Shown here in pieces: positions 7,935-17,271 of a stretch of DNA of 64,000 bases. Origin of the DNA: Polystyrenella longa (GTDB taxonomy: Bacteria; Planctomycetota; Planctomycetia; Planctomycetales; Planctomycetaceae). The notes beneath the pieces were generated by a model. The model worked only from the letters and a program-made list of their open reading frames with translations, did not search any database and had not been told where the DNA came from. Every line of letters starts with the position of its first letter. Positions within the stretch are counted from its first letter, which is position 1. The position numbers and the translations under genes were made by a program. Location of the stretch: positions 2,627,001 through 2,691,000 of the forward strand of contig NZ_CP036281.1 of the NCBI RefSeq assembly GCF_007750395.1, in the 5' to 3' direction.

Positions 7935-8639
7935 TTAATCGCTCGGCGTTTGGCGTACTTGAACCTGCAGAGCTCCCAGCATTTTTGTTAGTTCTGTCTC
8001 ACGTCGGGAGATAAACGGAACATTTTCCAGGACAATGGCTCGTCGCTCATTACTGGGGTGGAGCACCAACCGACCGGAACGGAGCAGCGTGTATTCGAAC
8101 AGGTCGTTGATTTCCTTGTCGATTCGCAGGTTGGGAGCGGAGTAACGTTTCATGTCACTCCAGATACCGTGGTGGTGCAGTAATTCGTTCGGGCGGACTT
8201 CCCAATAGTCAAACCGCACGCTGATCCAGACTCCTACAAAAATCAGCCCGAGAATCGTGGCAAACAGAAAATAGAAGCTCGCATTAGCGAACGGTGTCAA
8301 CCCGGTAAACAAGCCGGTAAAGGCGGGGAGCATATCGGGCCACTGTTTGAAGACCAGAACCAATATTACCACTACTGCCGTAATCAAGAAAAATAGCGTT
8401 AGCGAGGTGGTGCGGGGAAAGTCGAACGACAGCACTACCAGGTTCAGGCCGAAAATACCCAGGAAAATCAGCGAGAGCATTTCCGCTGTATGCCCTGCTC
8501 CCTCTGCTGTGTCGGTGAACAGCATGAAGATCCCGCAGACCAGAGCGGCCAGCAGTGTCGGATACATAAAGACGATTTTCGGATAGGGAACCAGAAAAAT
8601 AGAATGAGGAATGTTCGACTCGTGATCTGTGTTATCCAT
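7935..8639 (-). CDS. polytopic membrane protein with C-terminal PH-like domain
   Basis: About 234 residues from the ATG at 8639, which has GGAAGGA just ahead; an in-frame ATG at 8702 would add 21 residues and also has a purine-rich leader. Four hydrophobic segments are visible (around IVFMYPTLLAALVCGIF, LIFLGIFGLNLVVLSF, TLFFLITAVVVILVLVF, and ASFYFLFATILGLIFVGVW). A soluble tail of about 85 residues follows (YWEVRPNELLHHHGIWSDMKR, then RSGRLVLHPSN). That tail resembles bacterial PH-like domains, which often sit beside membrane segments. I do not know a function. Its 3' end faces the smpB terminator. Confidence 0.65.
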   Translation of the reverse strand: MDNTDHESNIPHSIFLVPYPKIVFMYPTLLAALVCGIFMLFTDTAEGAGHTAEMLSLIFLGIFGLNLVVLSFDFPRTTSLTLFFLITAVVVILVLVFKQWPDMLPAFTGLFTGLTPFANASFYFLFATILGLIFVGVWISVRFDYWEVRPNELLHHHGIWSDMKRYSAPNLRIDKEINDLFEYTLLRSGRLVLHPSNERRAIVLENVPFISRRETELTKMLGALQVQVRQTPSD

Positions 8640-8999
8640 ATGTCCTTCCGCCATTGAATGTTTCCTTCGTACAAATTCATTCCGGACCAATCGCGAGGTC
8701 ATATTCTCTCGACTTTAGAGGAGTGGTCCGGTAGTAATCGTCGCTGCGCTGTGAGGTGTGTCGAAGAGAGGTTGTATTTGAACAACCAATATCGAGGAAA
8801 CCAGAACTTGGTCGCCCTATCTTCAATAAATGAAGTTAGCGATGCAAGTTAACAGGACTGTTAGAATGTAACCTGTACCTGCCTGCGATACCAGCTACAC
8901 CCAACCTGTCCACAGGGTAACGGAAAGAATCCCATTTCGGATCAGAGCAAATCGAAAAATTGCGAAACGGATAGTAAGGTCGGCGTTGCGTCTCTGCCC

Positions 9000-9944
9000 T
9001 TATTGTGCCGGTGCCGCGTACTTATCGAGAATCGGTTTGCAGCGACGGGAAAGCGGAAAGGCGTTTTTTACGGTCAGGTTCATTTCAGCGATATGTCGGT
9101 CGACTTCTTCCACCAAGTGGGGAAGATTGAACGCAGGCCATTTCTGGTCGAGCATGTACAGCATTTCGAGTCCCCGCATGTTTTGTCGAAGCTGACAGGG
9201 AAGCAATGCGGAAATAGCAACGGCAGTGGCGGCAGTTCGATTCAGTTCCGGATCAGCCATCATTCTTAGTCCGCGATGATGCAGGAGAATGCAGCAGACG
9301 AGATCTTCCGGCAAATTCCAGCGATGTGCCAAGTTTGCACCGGCATAACTATGAGTCCATCCGAACTTCTCTTGTTCGAATTCGCAGATCGACGCCGGCA
9401 TATCATCGCGGCAGTCGAGGTAGTTTACATAATCGTCGTACAAATCGTTGGTTAGTACGGGGAGCAGGTAATCAGAAATCATCCCGCCGGCGAAGGCGAG
9501 GTCGATGTCCGTGTTCAATAACTTGGCTACTTCACGCGCAAAGACCGCCTTTTGTAGACAGGCATTCCAGAATTCGACCTGATTCAGCAGTTTGGATTTT
9601 TTCGCCTTCACTGCCGCCTGCATTCCGGTCGTAATAACGAAAGTCATACATTGACGTTGCCCCAGTAGGGAAATCGCTTGCTGGACGTTGCGGGCTTTGT
9701 GTCGTAACCCGAGGGCAGACGAATTGACGTACCGCAGCATTTCTGTCGCCAGACCGGTATCTGTTTCGATAATCTGGCCCAGCTTTTTGGGAGATACGTT
9801 CGGGTCTTTGCTCTCTTCGATATATTCAGTGACAGCATGGGGCAACGCAGGAAGACTGATGGTCGGAGGTAACGACTCCATGGTGCTGTTGCCCAGTTCG
9901 CGTTCCAGAATCGCGGCCCAGTTTACGGTACTGCTGTCAGACAT
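9000..9944 (-). CDS. HDOD domain protein
   Basis: 314 residues. The HDOD core runs from about residue 28 to 235: SLPALPHAVTEYIE, DTGLATEMLRYVNSSALGL, VQQAISLLGQRQCMTFVI, and EKFGWTHSYAGANLAHRWNLPEDL followed by LLHHRG. HDOD proteins are non-catalytic relatives of HD phosphohydrolases and often act in c-di-GMP or other signalling, commonly paired with response regulators. No second domain is attached and no signalling gene is adjacent. The last 70 residues are helical and unassigned. Monocistronic. Confidence 0.88.
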   Translation of the reverse strand: MSDSSTVNWAAILERELGNSTMESLPPTISLPALPHAVTEYIEESKDPNVSPKKLGQIIETDTGLATEMLRYVNSSALGLRHKARNVQQAISLLGQRQCMTFVITTGMQAAVKAKKSKLLNQVEFWNACLQKAVFAREVAKLLNTDIDLAFAGGMISDYLLPVLTNDLYDDYVNYLDCRDDMPASICEFEQEKFGWTHSYAGANLAHRWNLPEDLVCCILLHHRGLRMMADPELNRTAATAVAISALLPCQLRQNMRGLEMLYMLDQKWPAFNLPHLVEEVDRHIAEMNLTVKNAFPLSRRCKPILDKYAAPAQ

Positions 9945-10570
9945 CGTTAATCAGAGATCCAATGCGATTTTAGTCGAAGGAAAATGAAAGGTTCGCTTCC
10001 CGAGAGTCATCCATTCCGCTGAACGGTTAGCAATGACGGTAACGCGTTTGATGCGAGAGGGAGGCGAGGTATTTCACCGAAATTCGGTCGGCATTCAACT
10101 CTAAGACAGATATTAGTAAGTCTCATGGAATACAGCGTATTGCCAAAGCGAATTCCAACAAGCCACTGAAGCTATACCGGAATTAACGATTGTACCGATG
10201 AAGCTTTCAGTGATATGCATTCGTACTTTGAACATTGACTCAAATGTTCCACGGAGCTTTCGGGGATGAAAACGAGAGATTCGGCTGAAATACGGTTGGC
10301 GTGTATCTTTTCAACGTGAAGTGAAAGTTGTATTGTGAACGCCATAAGCAGGCTGGTTATTCAGGGCTGTCTCATTATTTGAGAATGGAATTGAGGAATA
10401 TCAGTGTCGGTTTCAAATTACTGCGCTGATGCACTGCGATTGCACGGGTGAAGATCGAATTCTGTCCACCGTTTTTAATGGCGGTCGAATTATCTCTCGC
10501 TGACGAATAGACCGGTAACCTGCTGCGACCCGACAGTTTTCAGCTACCTGAATTAAGGAGAAAGCGACTA
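9945..10570. other. intergenic region upstream of gcvH
   Basis: 626 bp with no convincing gene. I looked for a glycine riboswitch ahead of gcvH and found no matching aptamer core. The gcvH start at 10571 is preceded by a good ribosome-binding site (AAGGAGAAAG, 10554-10563). A promoter is expected here but no clear hexamer pair is visible. Confidence 0.5.
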
Positions 10571-10951
10571 ATGGATCCCGCACAATTGAAATACTCAGCC
10601 AGCCATGAATGGGTGGCGGTGGAAGGAGAGACGGCCACACTCGGTATCTCCGCTTTCGCTGTAAAACAGTTGACGGACCTCGTCTATATTGAGCTGCCTG
10701 CGGTGGGCACTCAGATTAAAACGGGTGAACCTTTCGGTGAAGTCGAAAGTGTGAAGGCCGTTAGCGACTTGTATGCTCCCGTGGATGGTGAAGTCCTCGA
10801 AGTGAACGAATCGCTGCAAGATAATCTCGGCGTACTTTCTGACGATTCCTTCGGTGAAGGTTGGATGCTCAAAATTAAACTGCAGGATCCTTCCCAAGTC
10901 GATTCTCTGATGGGGCAAGAAGCCTACAAGCAGCATTGTGCTACTGGCTAA
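10571..10951 (+). CDS. gcvH: glycine cleavage system H protein
   Basis: 126 residues, normal for GcvH. The lipoylation site is in ESVKAVSDLYAPVDGEV, with the lysine at about residue 61. The start YSASHEWVAVEG and the end QEAYKQHC also fit the family. GcvH carries the aminomethyl group between the P, T and L proteins on its lipoyl arm. A strong ribosome-binding site precedes the ATG. gcvPA follows after 373 bp. A small hairpin (ACGGCC/GGCCGT, 10958-10976) lies right after the stop, without a T-run. Confidence 0.96.
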   Translation: MDPAQLKYSASHEWVAVEGETATLGISAFAVKQLTDLVYIELPAVGTQIKTGEPFGEVESVKAVSDLYAPVDGEVLEVNESLQDNLGVLSDDSFGEGWMLKIKLQDPSQVDSLMGQEAYKQHCATG

Positions 10952-11324
10952 GACGAAACGGCCTTCGATTGGCCGTAGATGATTGTCTGTTTAGTAAGTT
11001 CCCTGTTGTGATCATACGAGATTGCTTCTAGTCAGAGCATCGCCTCCAACATGGACACTCAAGATTTGGTCAGGCCCGTTTCTCATTCGACTTTCGGATC
11101 GAGCTGCCTAGAATCGATACGAGGCAGTGGCCACGTCGTTGATCGGCTTGTACTGCCTTAATTTTATAGCCGCTTTCCATTTAACGATTCCCATTTGACC
11201 AACCCCTCTTTTAGTCCACCCATTCCGCATTGTGGAATCTCGTGAAAATTTTAGATGGGGCTGGAAGTGAATAGCGGGCCTTGATGTTCAAGGATTCGTT
11301 GTTCGATTTCAGGAGAGAGTTCTT
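10952..11324. other. gap between gcvH and gcvPA
   Basis: 373 bp without a credible ORF. It starts with the small ACGGCC/GGCCGT hairpin and ends with the ribosome-binding site AGGAGAGAG (11311-11319) for the TTG start of gcvPA. The length suggests a separate promoter or processing between the two genes. Confidence 0.45.
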
Positions 11325-12683
11325 TTGTCTTATTTACTGAATACCCCGGCACAGCAGTCTGAGATGCTGGACGCGATTGGGGTCTCGTCGATTGACGAGT
11401 TGTTTAACACGATTCCCGAGAACTTTCGTCTGGGACGGGATCTGAATCTGGGTGATCATGTCTCCGAAATGGAACTGACCGCGCAAATCCAACAGCTCGC
11501 TCGGCAGAATGCCTCGTCATCCAGCCACGTCTGTCTCATGGGCGGCGGTGCTTACGACCACTTCATCCCGGCAGTGGTGGATGAAATCGCATCACGCGGC
11601 GAATATTACACCGCTTATACCCCCTACCAGGCGGAAGCAAGCCAGGGTTCACTCCAGACCTTCTTCGAGTTTCAATCGCTTATCTGTGCACTTACCGGCA
11701 TGGATGTGGCGAATGCATCGTTGTACGAAGGGGGAACGAGTGTCAGTGAGGCTGCCTTCATGGCGATGCGTGTCACACGGCGACATAAAAAAGTAGTCGT
11801 CCTCGAATCGGTTCACCCCGAATACCGACAGACCTTGCAAACTTACCTGCAAAATCTGGAAACCGAACTTGTTGTTGTGCCCACTCCTTCCGGAACGGTA
11901 GACCTCAAACAAGTGGCGGCAGTCATGGATAAAGAGACCGCTTGTCTGATTGTACAACAACCCAACTTCTTCGGTTCGCTGGAGCAGGCGGCAGAACTCA
12001 CCCGTATGGCGAAAGAAGCGGGAGCGTTGTCGATCGTTTCTGTTGATCCTCTGTCGCTGGGTGTATTGAAACGGCCCGGAACTTATGGAGCCGACATTGT
12101 CGTGGCTGAAGGTCAGGGATTAGGGATACCGTTACAGTTCGGCGGACCGTTCCTGGGTATCCTCGCTTGTGACGAAAAATACGTTCGGCGCATGCCCGGA
12201 AGGTTAATTGGTAAAACGACGGACAGCAAAGGGGAAGATTGCTACGTCCTCAATCTACAGGCTCGTGAACAGCATATTCGTCGAGACAAAGCGACCAGTA
12301 ACATTTGTACGAACCAGGGTTTGATGGCGATTCGGGCGACTGTTTATCTTTCTTCGATGGGCCCGAAAGGGATGCAGGAAGCTGGGAAACGCAGCTGTCA
12401 GGGGGCTCACTATCTAGTGAACCAGTTAAAAGCGAATGGATGGAAGGCTCCCTTTGCCGCTCCCTATTTCAAAGAGTGTGTCCTGACGCCGCCCGCCTCG
12501 GTAAGCGAAGTGGTGACGCAGGCTCAAGAGGGTGGTTTCCTCGTTGGACCGGTGCTCGATCGGTTCACGGATGCATTCTGCGAAGAGACCCAGGAGCAAT
12601 TGCAGAATTCGTTACTCCTGGCAGTGACGGAAAAACGGACACTGGAAGAACTCGACCAGTTGGTCGGGGTACTGGCCAGCTAA
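11325..12683 (+). CDS. gcvPA: glycine dehydrogenase (decarboxylating) subunit 1
   Basis: 452 residues starting at TTG 11325, set by AGGAGAGAG five bases upstream; no better start lies near. The family pattern is clear: MGGGAYDHFIPAVVDEI, EYYTAYTPYQAEASQGSLQ, FEFQSLICALTGMDVANASLYEGG, and QLQFGG-type QFGGPFLGILAC. GcvPA pairs with GcvPB to form the two-subunit P protein that decarboxylates glycine with PLP and passes the aminomethyl group to GcvH. The PLP lysine is on the other subunit. It is followed after 72 bp by gcvPB. Confidence 0.95.
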   Translation: MSYLLNTPAQQSEMLDAIGVSSIDELFNTIPENFRLGRDLNLGDHVSEMELTAQIQQLARQNASSSSHVCLMGGGAYDHFIPAVVDEIASRGEYYTAYTPYQAEASQGSLQTFFEFQSLICALTGMDVANASLYEGGTSVSEAAFMAMRVTRRHKKVVVLESVHPEYRQTLQTYLQNLETELVVVPTPSGTVDLKQVAAVMDKETACLIVQQPNFFGSLEQAAELTRMAKEAGALSIVSVDPLSLGVLKRPGTYGADIVVAEGQGLGIPLQFGGPFLGILACDEKYVRRMPGRLIGKTTDSKGEDCYVLNLQAREQHIRRDKATSNICTNQGLMAIRATVYLSSMGPKGMQEAGKRSCQGAHYLVNQLKANGWKAPFAAPYFKECVLTPPASVSEVVTQAQEGGFLVGPVLDRFTDAFCEETQEQLQNSLLLAVTEKRTLEELDQLVGVLAS

Positions 12684-12755
12684 CCCTCCGTAAGATTGCG
12701 TCTCCTACTTCTGTTTAACGATTCAATTGTCAGTTTATACCGAGTTCATTGTTTC

Positions 12756-14282
12756 ATGCGAAATCAACACTCTACCCGTTCTATTTTTGACATTTCCCGC
12801 TCTGGCCGACGGTCGACCCGCTTTCCGGAACACCCGGCGAATCCGGAGATGTCGTCAGTCGAAGAAGCGATCCCTGCAGAGTTCCTTGCGGAGGAAATGG
12901 CTCCCCTGCCCGAGTTGGCCGAATCTGATATCGTGCGGCATTATGTGAATCTGTCGACGCTCAATATGTCGGTAGATACGCATTTTTATCCGCTCGGCAG
13001 TTGTACGATGAAATTCAATCCGAAGCGACATGAACGCTTAGCCGGGACTCCCGGTTTGATTGATATGCATCCGTATCAAACAGCAGAAACTTCCCAGGGA
13101 ATGTTGAAAATCCTGTTTGAACTTCAGGAAATGCTGGCCGAGATTGCCGGACTTCCCGCTGTTAGCCTCCATCCGGCTGCCGGGGCTCAGGGAGAATTCA
13201 CTGCGTTACTGACAGCGGCTGCTTACTTCCGAGATAAGGGCGAAAACCGAACCCGCGTTATCTTTCCAAGTAGTGCACACGGCACCAACCCGGCCAGTGC
13301 AGCTCTTGCCGGCTTCGAATGCGTTCAATTGAAAAAATCGGCGACTGGTCTTGTTGATATCGAAGAACTGCAGGCTCATCTCGATGACCAGACGGCGGTC
13401 TTTATGATTACGAATCCCAACACCATTGGAATGTTTGAGCCCGAGATCGGACGTATCTCTCAAATGCTGCATGATGTTGGTGGACTTGTTTATATCGACG
13501 GAGCCAACATGAACGCTATTCTCGGAAAGACTCGCCCGGGAGATTTTGGCGGCGACATGATGCATTACAACGTTCACAAGACATTCACTGGTCCTCACGG
13601 TGCTGGTGGACCAGGCGCCGGACCGATTGCGGTTCGAGATTTCCTGGCCGACTATTTGCCCGCCCCCATCGTAACGAAACAACGGGATGAATCAGGTAAC
13701 GAGGTCTATGGTCTTTCGCGACCTGCCAAATCCATAGGCCAGGTGCGAAGCTTCTTTGGAAACGTGGGTATCTTGCTTCGCGGCTATTTTTACCTGAAGA
13801 CTTTAGGGGCTGTTGGCCTGCGGGAAGTTTCGGAACAGGCCGTTCTGAATGCGAATTACCTGCTGTCACAAGTCAAAGACTTTCTGCCTGTACCAGGTGG
13901 AGATGTCTGTATGCATGAATTTGTGGCCTCGGCGAGTCCTGTGTTGAAAGACCGGGGTATCTCCGCCATGGATATTGCTAAACGCCTGCTGGACTATGGT
14001 GTGCATGCTCCAACTGTTTACTTCCCGCTGGATGTGCCGGAAGCGATGATGATGGAGCCCACCGAAACGGAATCGAAGTCGACTCTTGATCGCTACGCCG
14101 CTTTGCTGCGTACGATTGCGACAGAGGAAGACCCGGAGATGGTTCATAGTGCCCCTCATACAACACCAGTTTGTCGACCGGATGAAGTCAAAGCGGCGCG
14201 GCAACCCATTCTGAAGGCGACCTTACCCGCGACGGGTGTCGATGAACCGACGGAAGAGCCGCTTGTAACCCGATCTGTATAA
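12756..14282 (+). CDS. gcvPB: glycine dehydrogenase (decarboxylating) subunit 2
   Basis: 508 residues from the ATG at 12756 (MRNQHSTRSIFDISRSGRRS), which matches the usual start of the family; the frame is open 60 bases further up but that part is not family-like. PLP-binding features are present: FYPLGSCTMKFNPK, HPAAGAQGEFTALL, SSAHGTNPASAALAG and the lysine motif MHYNVHKTFTGPHGAGGPG. The last 30 residues are a family-atypical Pro/Glu/Thr tail. It forms the P protein with GcvPA. The lipM-like gene follows after 23 bp, so the transcript probably includes it. Confidence 0.95.
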   Translation: MRNQHSTRSIFDISRSGRRSTRFPEHPANPEMSSVEEAIPAEFLAEEMAPLPELAESDIVRHYVNLSTLNMSVDTHFYPLGSCTMKFNPKRHERLAGTPGLIDMHPYQTAETSQGMLKILFELQEMLAEIAGLPAVSLHPAAGAQGEFTALLTAAAYFRDKGENRTRVIFPSSAHGTNPASAALAGFECVQLKKSATGLVDIEELQAHLDDQTAVFMITNPNTIGMFEPEIGRISQMLHDVGGLVYIDGANMNAILGKTRPGDFGGDMMHYNVHKTFTGPHGAGGPGAGPIAVRDFLADYLPAPIVTKQRDESGNEVYGLSRPAKSIGQVRSFFGNVGILLRGYFYLKTLGAVGLREVSEQAVLNANYLLSQVKDFLPVPGGDVCMHEFVASASPVLKDRGISAMDIAKRLLDYGVHAPTVYFPLDVPEAMMMEPTETESKSTLDRYAALLRTIATEEDPEMVHSAPHTTPVCRPDEVKAARQPILKATLPATGVDEPTEEPLVTRSV

Positions 14283-14305
14283 GGCCTTTCTGGAGAAACG
14301 AATTG

Positions 14306-15052
14306 ATGTCCTCCTGCCAGTTGCTGCTCGATCTTGCTCCTCACTCCGGTGTGTGGAATATGGCGATGGATGAAGCACTGCTGGACCGCGCGGACCGGGA
14401 CGGAATCTCTACGGTTCGGCTATACCGTTGGGAATTGCCGACGGTATCGTTGGGATACTTTCAGAAAAACGAAGTTCATGTCTCGCTCGAACATCTCCCA
14501 CGCGTGCGTCGGTTAACAGGGGGTGGTGCTATCCTCCATCACCATGAAATTACTTATTCTTGCACATTGCCGGCCTCTCACGAGTTGGCTGATCAATCCG
14601 AGCTGCTATACGAGATTATCCACATCGCATTTATAGGTTACCTCGCCGCGAATCATATTCAGTTGGAGATGCGAGGTCAGACTGTGCATGCCGAAGGTGG
14701 GTTTCATGCGGAACCTTTTCTCTGTTTCGGAAGGCAGGATGCTCGGGATTTGGTGCTGGAAAACCAGAAGGTCCTCGGTTCTGCTCAGCGACGTCGCCGG
14801 GGAGCAATGTTACAGCATGGGAGCCTGGTGATGAGGCGGTCCCCTTTTGCTCCTGAGTTCGCTGGTATCCGGGATTTGCATCCAGATATCTTATTGCCCG
14901 ATAACCATTCGTTAATGGAGGATTTGGGCCCCGCTCTTGCGAATGCTTTGCATTCCAAATCGGAGTTAGTACAAGTCGACGGAGGTCTGATGCAGGAGGT
15001 CGAAAAATGGTCAACAGAGAAATACCTGCACCTCGACTGGAAGCGAAAATGA
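14306..15052 (+). CDS. lipM: LipM-like octanoyltransferase / lipoate-protein ligase family
   Basis: 248 residues from the ATG at 14306 (TGGAGA about 9 nt upstream; a TTG one codon earlier is possible). The fold signature is clear: LYRWELPTVSLGYFQ, RRLTGGGAILHHHEITYS, and QKVLGSAQRRRRGAMLQHGSL. A cysteine in AEPFLCFGRQDA aligns with the catalytic cysteine of Bacillus LipM, and the lysine in NQKVLGSAQ with the family lysine. LipM moves octanoate from acyl carrier protein to GcvH. Placement directly after gcvPB supports this role over that of a scavenging ligase. It may supply the octanoyl transfer that the LipB homologue at 6052-6846 appears unable to do. Confidence 0.85.
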   Translation: MSSCQLLLDLAPHSGVWNMAMDEALLDRADRDGISTVRLYRWELPTVSLGYFQKNEVHVSLEHLPRVRRLTGGGAILHHHEITYSCTLPASHELADQSELLYEIIHIAFIGYLAANHIQLEMRGQTVHAEGGFHAEPFLCFGRQDARDLVLENQKVLGSAQRRRRGAMLQHGSLVMRRSPFAPEFAGIRDLHPDILLPDNHSLMEDLGPALANALHSKSELVQVDGGLMQEVEKWSTEKYLHLDWKRK

Positions 15053-15807
15053 TCAGGATTCGGCGGTTGACTTATTTGGGGCCGATTCAGATCATTTACT
15101 AGTGAGATCGATTTCCTTCCTATTTTAATCTGGAGTGAGCTGCCAGCTTCTTATTGGTGACAGGCTTTTCGATTTTCGGAAAGTCCTTTCGGGAACTCAA
15201 AACGGTCGTATCTCCCTGACGTTCCCCCCTTGTGGTGGTCGATTACTATTCTATGTGTCTATTCGCTCAACCTTCATACTATTTATTTGTCCTTATCTCA
15301 GGGTTGCAACGAATTAGCGGAAGACATGGCTAAGAAGCGAGTATACAATTTAGAGGCTACACCTCACATCTCTCTTCTTGATGCGTCTGATAGTTTGTTT
15401 ATCTTACCCAGCTATCAGAATCGCAGAATTTTCGCTGACCAGTTGTTGACACCTAACTCCTTGACTGGTAGCGTATTTGGCATATCTCATACAAGTCCTA
15501 CAATAATCAGCACTATTATACCCATTCGGACCGATGCGTAAATCATGCGCGGTTCTACGCTGAATTGCTCAGGCACCTTATTTATATTTTTGGTGCAATC
15601 GCATCAACTACAATCTATATTTACTGCTGTTTCCTTATTCCGTCTGCGCACCCTATGGCACAGGCGAACTATCTATTTTTAGGGTATTTCATTTTCATCT
15701 CGGGTTATTCATTTTATCAGCCTAAAATTTGACAACTGTGAACATGGACCTCCTCCTTTACCCGAAGGTGGAGAAAAGCTGAGATCGTTCATTTTGGAGT
15801 ACCCTGT
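15053..15807. other. long AT-rich intergenic region
   Basis: 755 bp, more AT-rich than its surroundings. The only candidate gene is a 71-codon ORF described separately (15326-15541). The right end holds an imperfect hairpin CTCCTCCTT/AAGGTGGAG (15748-15773) close to the FHA gene, without a T-run. No RNA gene is recognised. Confidence 0.45.
15326..15541 (+). CDS. small hypothetical ORF, doubtful
   Basis: 71 codons from an ATG preceded by GCGGAAGAC, a possible ribosome-binding site. The product starts MAKKRVYNLEATPHISLLD and has no recognisable family, membrane segment or repeat. The composition is Ile/Ser/Thr-rich and unlike neighbouring proteins. It could be a small lineage-specific protein, the remnant of a decayed gene, or chance. 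Confidence 0.25.
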   Translation: MAKKRVYNLEATPHISLLDASDSLFILPSYQNRRIFADQLLTPNSLTGSVFGISHTSPTIISTIIPIRTDA

Positions 15808-16908
15808 ATGCTCACGGCTGAACTTAAAGTGGTCGGCGGACGCCACCACGGAAGGATCATCCCCCTTAACACCTCGAAATTTCTAGTCGGACGCGAACAA
15901 GACTGCCATCTCCGCCCTAACAGCGAAATGGTTAGCCGTCATCATTGTGTGTTTGTACTTGATGATTACACCGTGCGATTGAGAGATTTAGGTAGTACCA
16001 ATGGTACGTTTGTAAACAACCAGCGAGTTCGCGGAATCGTTCCACTGAACGCCGGTGATCTTATTCGGATCGGGAAACTCGATCTTGAAGTCACGATCAG
16101 CGAGCCAGTGACGAACGAAAGCGGTTCGCCTACGGACACGGACACGGTGCGGCTTTCTAGCGGCGATACGTCGATGTTGCCCGGATTGCTCGATTCATCG
16201 ACCAATGCAACAGAGGGGCTGAATAGCGTTGGAGATACCACCGTCTTCATGCCAGCGGTTACGCCTACGCCCAATCCAGACGAGGTCCCTGCTTTAGAGC
16301 AGGAAGCGACCGAATCTGATACGGCAACACCGGAAATACCCGACCACGTCGAGGCTACACCTCCAAACGGATCTATTCCGGAAGAAGTGCAAGCCTACAG
16401 TGCACCAATGGGAGTACCCGGTATGCCTCCGCAAGGCTACCCACCCCAGCCGCAGATGCCGGGTTATCCTCCGCAGCAGTATCCGCCCCAGCAATATCCA
16501 CCGCAGCAATACCCGCCCATGAATTACCCTTACGGGTATCAACCGGGCATGCCGCAGCAGTATCCGCCACAAGCATACCCCCCTATGCCGGGAGGCTATC
16601 CAGGATACAGCGGTTATCCACCACAACAATCTGGATACGGTTACCCTGCTCCTCAGACGCAGCAAGTGGACGTCCCGGAGCCTGAATACGAAGAACCCTC
16701 AGAAGTAGATTCACCTTCTCAAGGGAGCGGTGGGCGAGTGGCAGCACCACTAGTTAATCTTCCAGACCCTTCCACAACAGGCGCAAAAGATCAGGTGGTA
16801 GGGTCGGACCCATCACAGGAGAATCCTGAAGGGACCAAGGAGCAAAAAGGAGAAACTGTTCCGGATGCGATTAACGGCATTATTAAACAGATGTCGCAGC
16901 GACGGTAA
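15808..16908 (+). CDS. FHA domain protein with Pro/Gln/Tyr-rich tail
   Basis: 366 residues. Residues 1-100 form an FHA domain with all phosphothreonine-binding motifs: GRE in LVGREQDCHLRP, SRHH, and LGSTNGTFVNN. About 100 acidic, Ser/Thr-rich residues follow, then a Pro/Gln/Tyr/Gly-rich stretch (about 195-290) built on PPQQY repeats, and an acidic C-terminus. FHA domains bind phosphothreonine peptides made by Ser/Thr kinases, which planctomycetes have in number. No kinase is adjacent. No signal peptide or membrane segment is visible, so it is cytoplasmic. GGAG about 9 nt before the ATG sets the start. Confidence 0.85.
   Translation: MLTAELKVVGGRHHGRIIPLNTSKFLVGREQDCHLRPNSEMVSRHHCVFVLDDYTVRLRDLGSTNGTFVNNQRVRGIVPLNAGDLIRIGKLDLEVTISEPVTNESGSPTDTDTVRLSSGDTSMLPGLLDSSTNATEGLNSVGDTTVFMPAVTPTPNPDEVPALEQEATESDTATPEIPDHVEATPPNGSIPEEVQAYSAPMGVPGMPPQGYPPQPQMPGYPPQQYPPQQYPPQQYPPMNYPYGYQPGMPQQYPPQAYPPMPGGYPGYSGYPPQQSGYGYPAPQTQQVDVPEPEYEEPSEVDSPSQGSGGRVAAPLVNLPDPSTTGAKDQVVGSDPSQENPEGTKEQKGETVPDAINGIIKQMSQRR
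16471..16515 (+). repeat. 15-bp coding repeat (PPQQY units)
   Basis: Three consecutive 15-bp units, each coding Pro-Gln-Gln-Tyr-Pro, at 16471, 16486 and 16501, differing only at third positions and one Pro codon. They are the core of the low-complexity tail of the FHA protein. Degenerate copies continue downstream. Confidence 0.85.
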
Positions 16909-16941
16909 GTGACAAGTTTTCTCTGTCTATTTTATTTGCTG

Positions 16942-16979
16942 CAGGTTTTGCTAACCTGATATTCCCGCTGATCGGGAAT
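16942..16979 (+). other. two small hairpins after the FHA gene
   Basis: CAGGTT-TTGCT-AACCTG (16942-16958) and ATTCCCG-CTGAT-CGGGAAT (16961-16979) follow the FHA stop by 33 bp. No T-run follows, so they are not a standard intrinsic terminator. They may end or protect the FHA transcript. Confidence 0.4.
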
Positions 16980-17003
16980 GGTGTCCCTTGGGGCCCTCCA
17001 GGT

Positions 17004-17032
17004 TTGACTGTTCGGAATAGCTTGCCTACTCT
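17004..17032 (+). promoter_or_regulatory. candidate promoter of the cimA leader
   Basis: TTGACT (17004-17009), a 17-bp spacer, then TACTCT (17027-17032). The -35 is close to consensus, the -10 is weak. It would start a transcript near 17039, about 50 nt before the Ile-rich leader ORF. It is called by eye and chosen partly because the downstream layout calls for a promoter here. Confidence 0.35.
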
Positions 17033-17088
17033 ATGAGATAACTTGCTCTACCAGTTTGAATCGTTGATATTTCTGTCACAATCAAGAC

Positions 17089-17235
17089 ATGCACGGAATT
17101 CATAAGGCTCGCCAGATGATTCGTCGAAATATTAGAATAGTGGACGACATTATTATTTCGGCGAGCATTGCGCAGATCAATATCGTACAGGTTAAGACCT
17201 TGGCGATTATTACTGAGCAATCGACTTCCGGGTGA
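17089..17235 (+). CDS. isoleucine-rich leader peptide of cimA (attenuator)
   Basis: 48 codons from ATG 17089 to TGA 17233-17235, or 39 codons from the ATG at 17116, which has a weak AAGG ahead. Twelve of 48 residues are isoleucine, including a triplet (codons 21-23) and a pair (codons 40-41), with three valines and one leucine. Most Ile codons are ATT. The frame ends 36 bp before an intrinsic terminator, and the next gene is citramalate synthase, the entry enzyme of an isoleucine pathway. This matches ribosome-mediated attenuation: low charged tRNA-Ile would stall the ribosome and prevent termination. It is an inference from layout; no close homologue is known to me. Confidence 0.65.
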   Translation: MHGIHKARQMIRRNIRIVDDIIISASIAQINIVQVKTLAIITEQSTSG

Positions 17236-17271
17236 CTTTGAGGTGAATCACGATTTTTGAATAAATCAACC

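Noticed and set aside
9945-10570. Glycine riboswitch ahead of gcvH
   Set aside because: No tandem aptamer core or conserved boxes could be found by eye; the region has no clear structure.
15053-15807. Mobile element or phage remnant in the AT-rich stretch
   Set aside because: No terminal repeats, transposase motifs, integrase or tRNA target; only a raised AT content.
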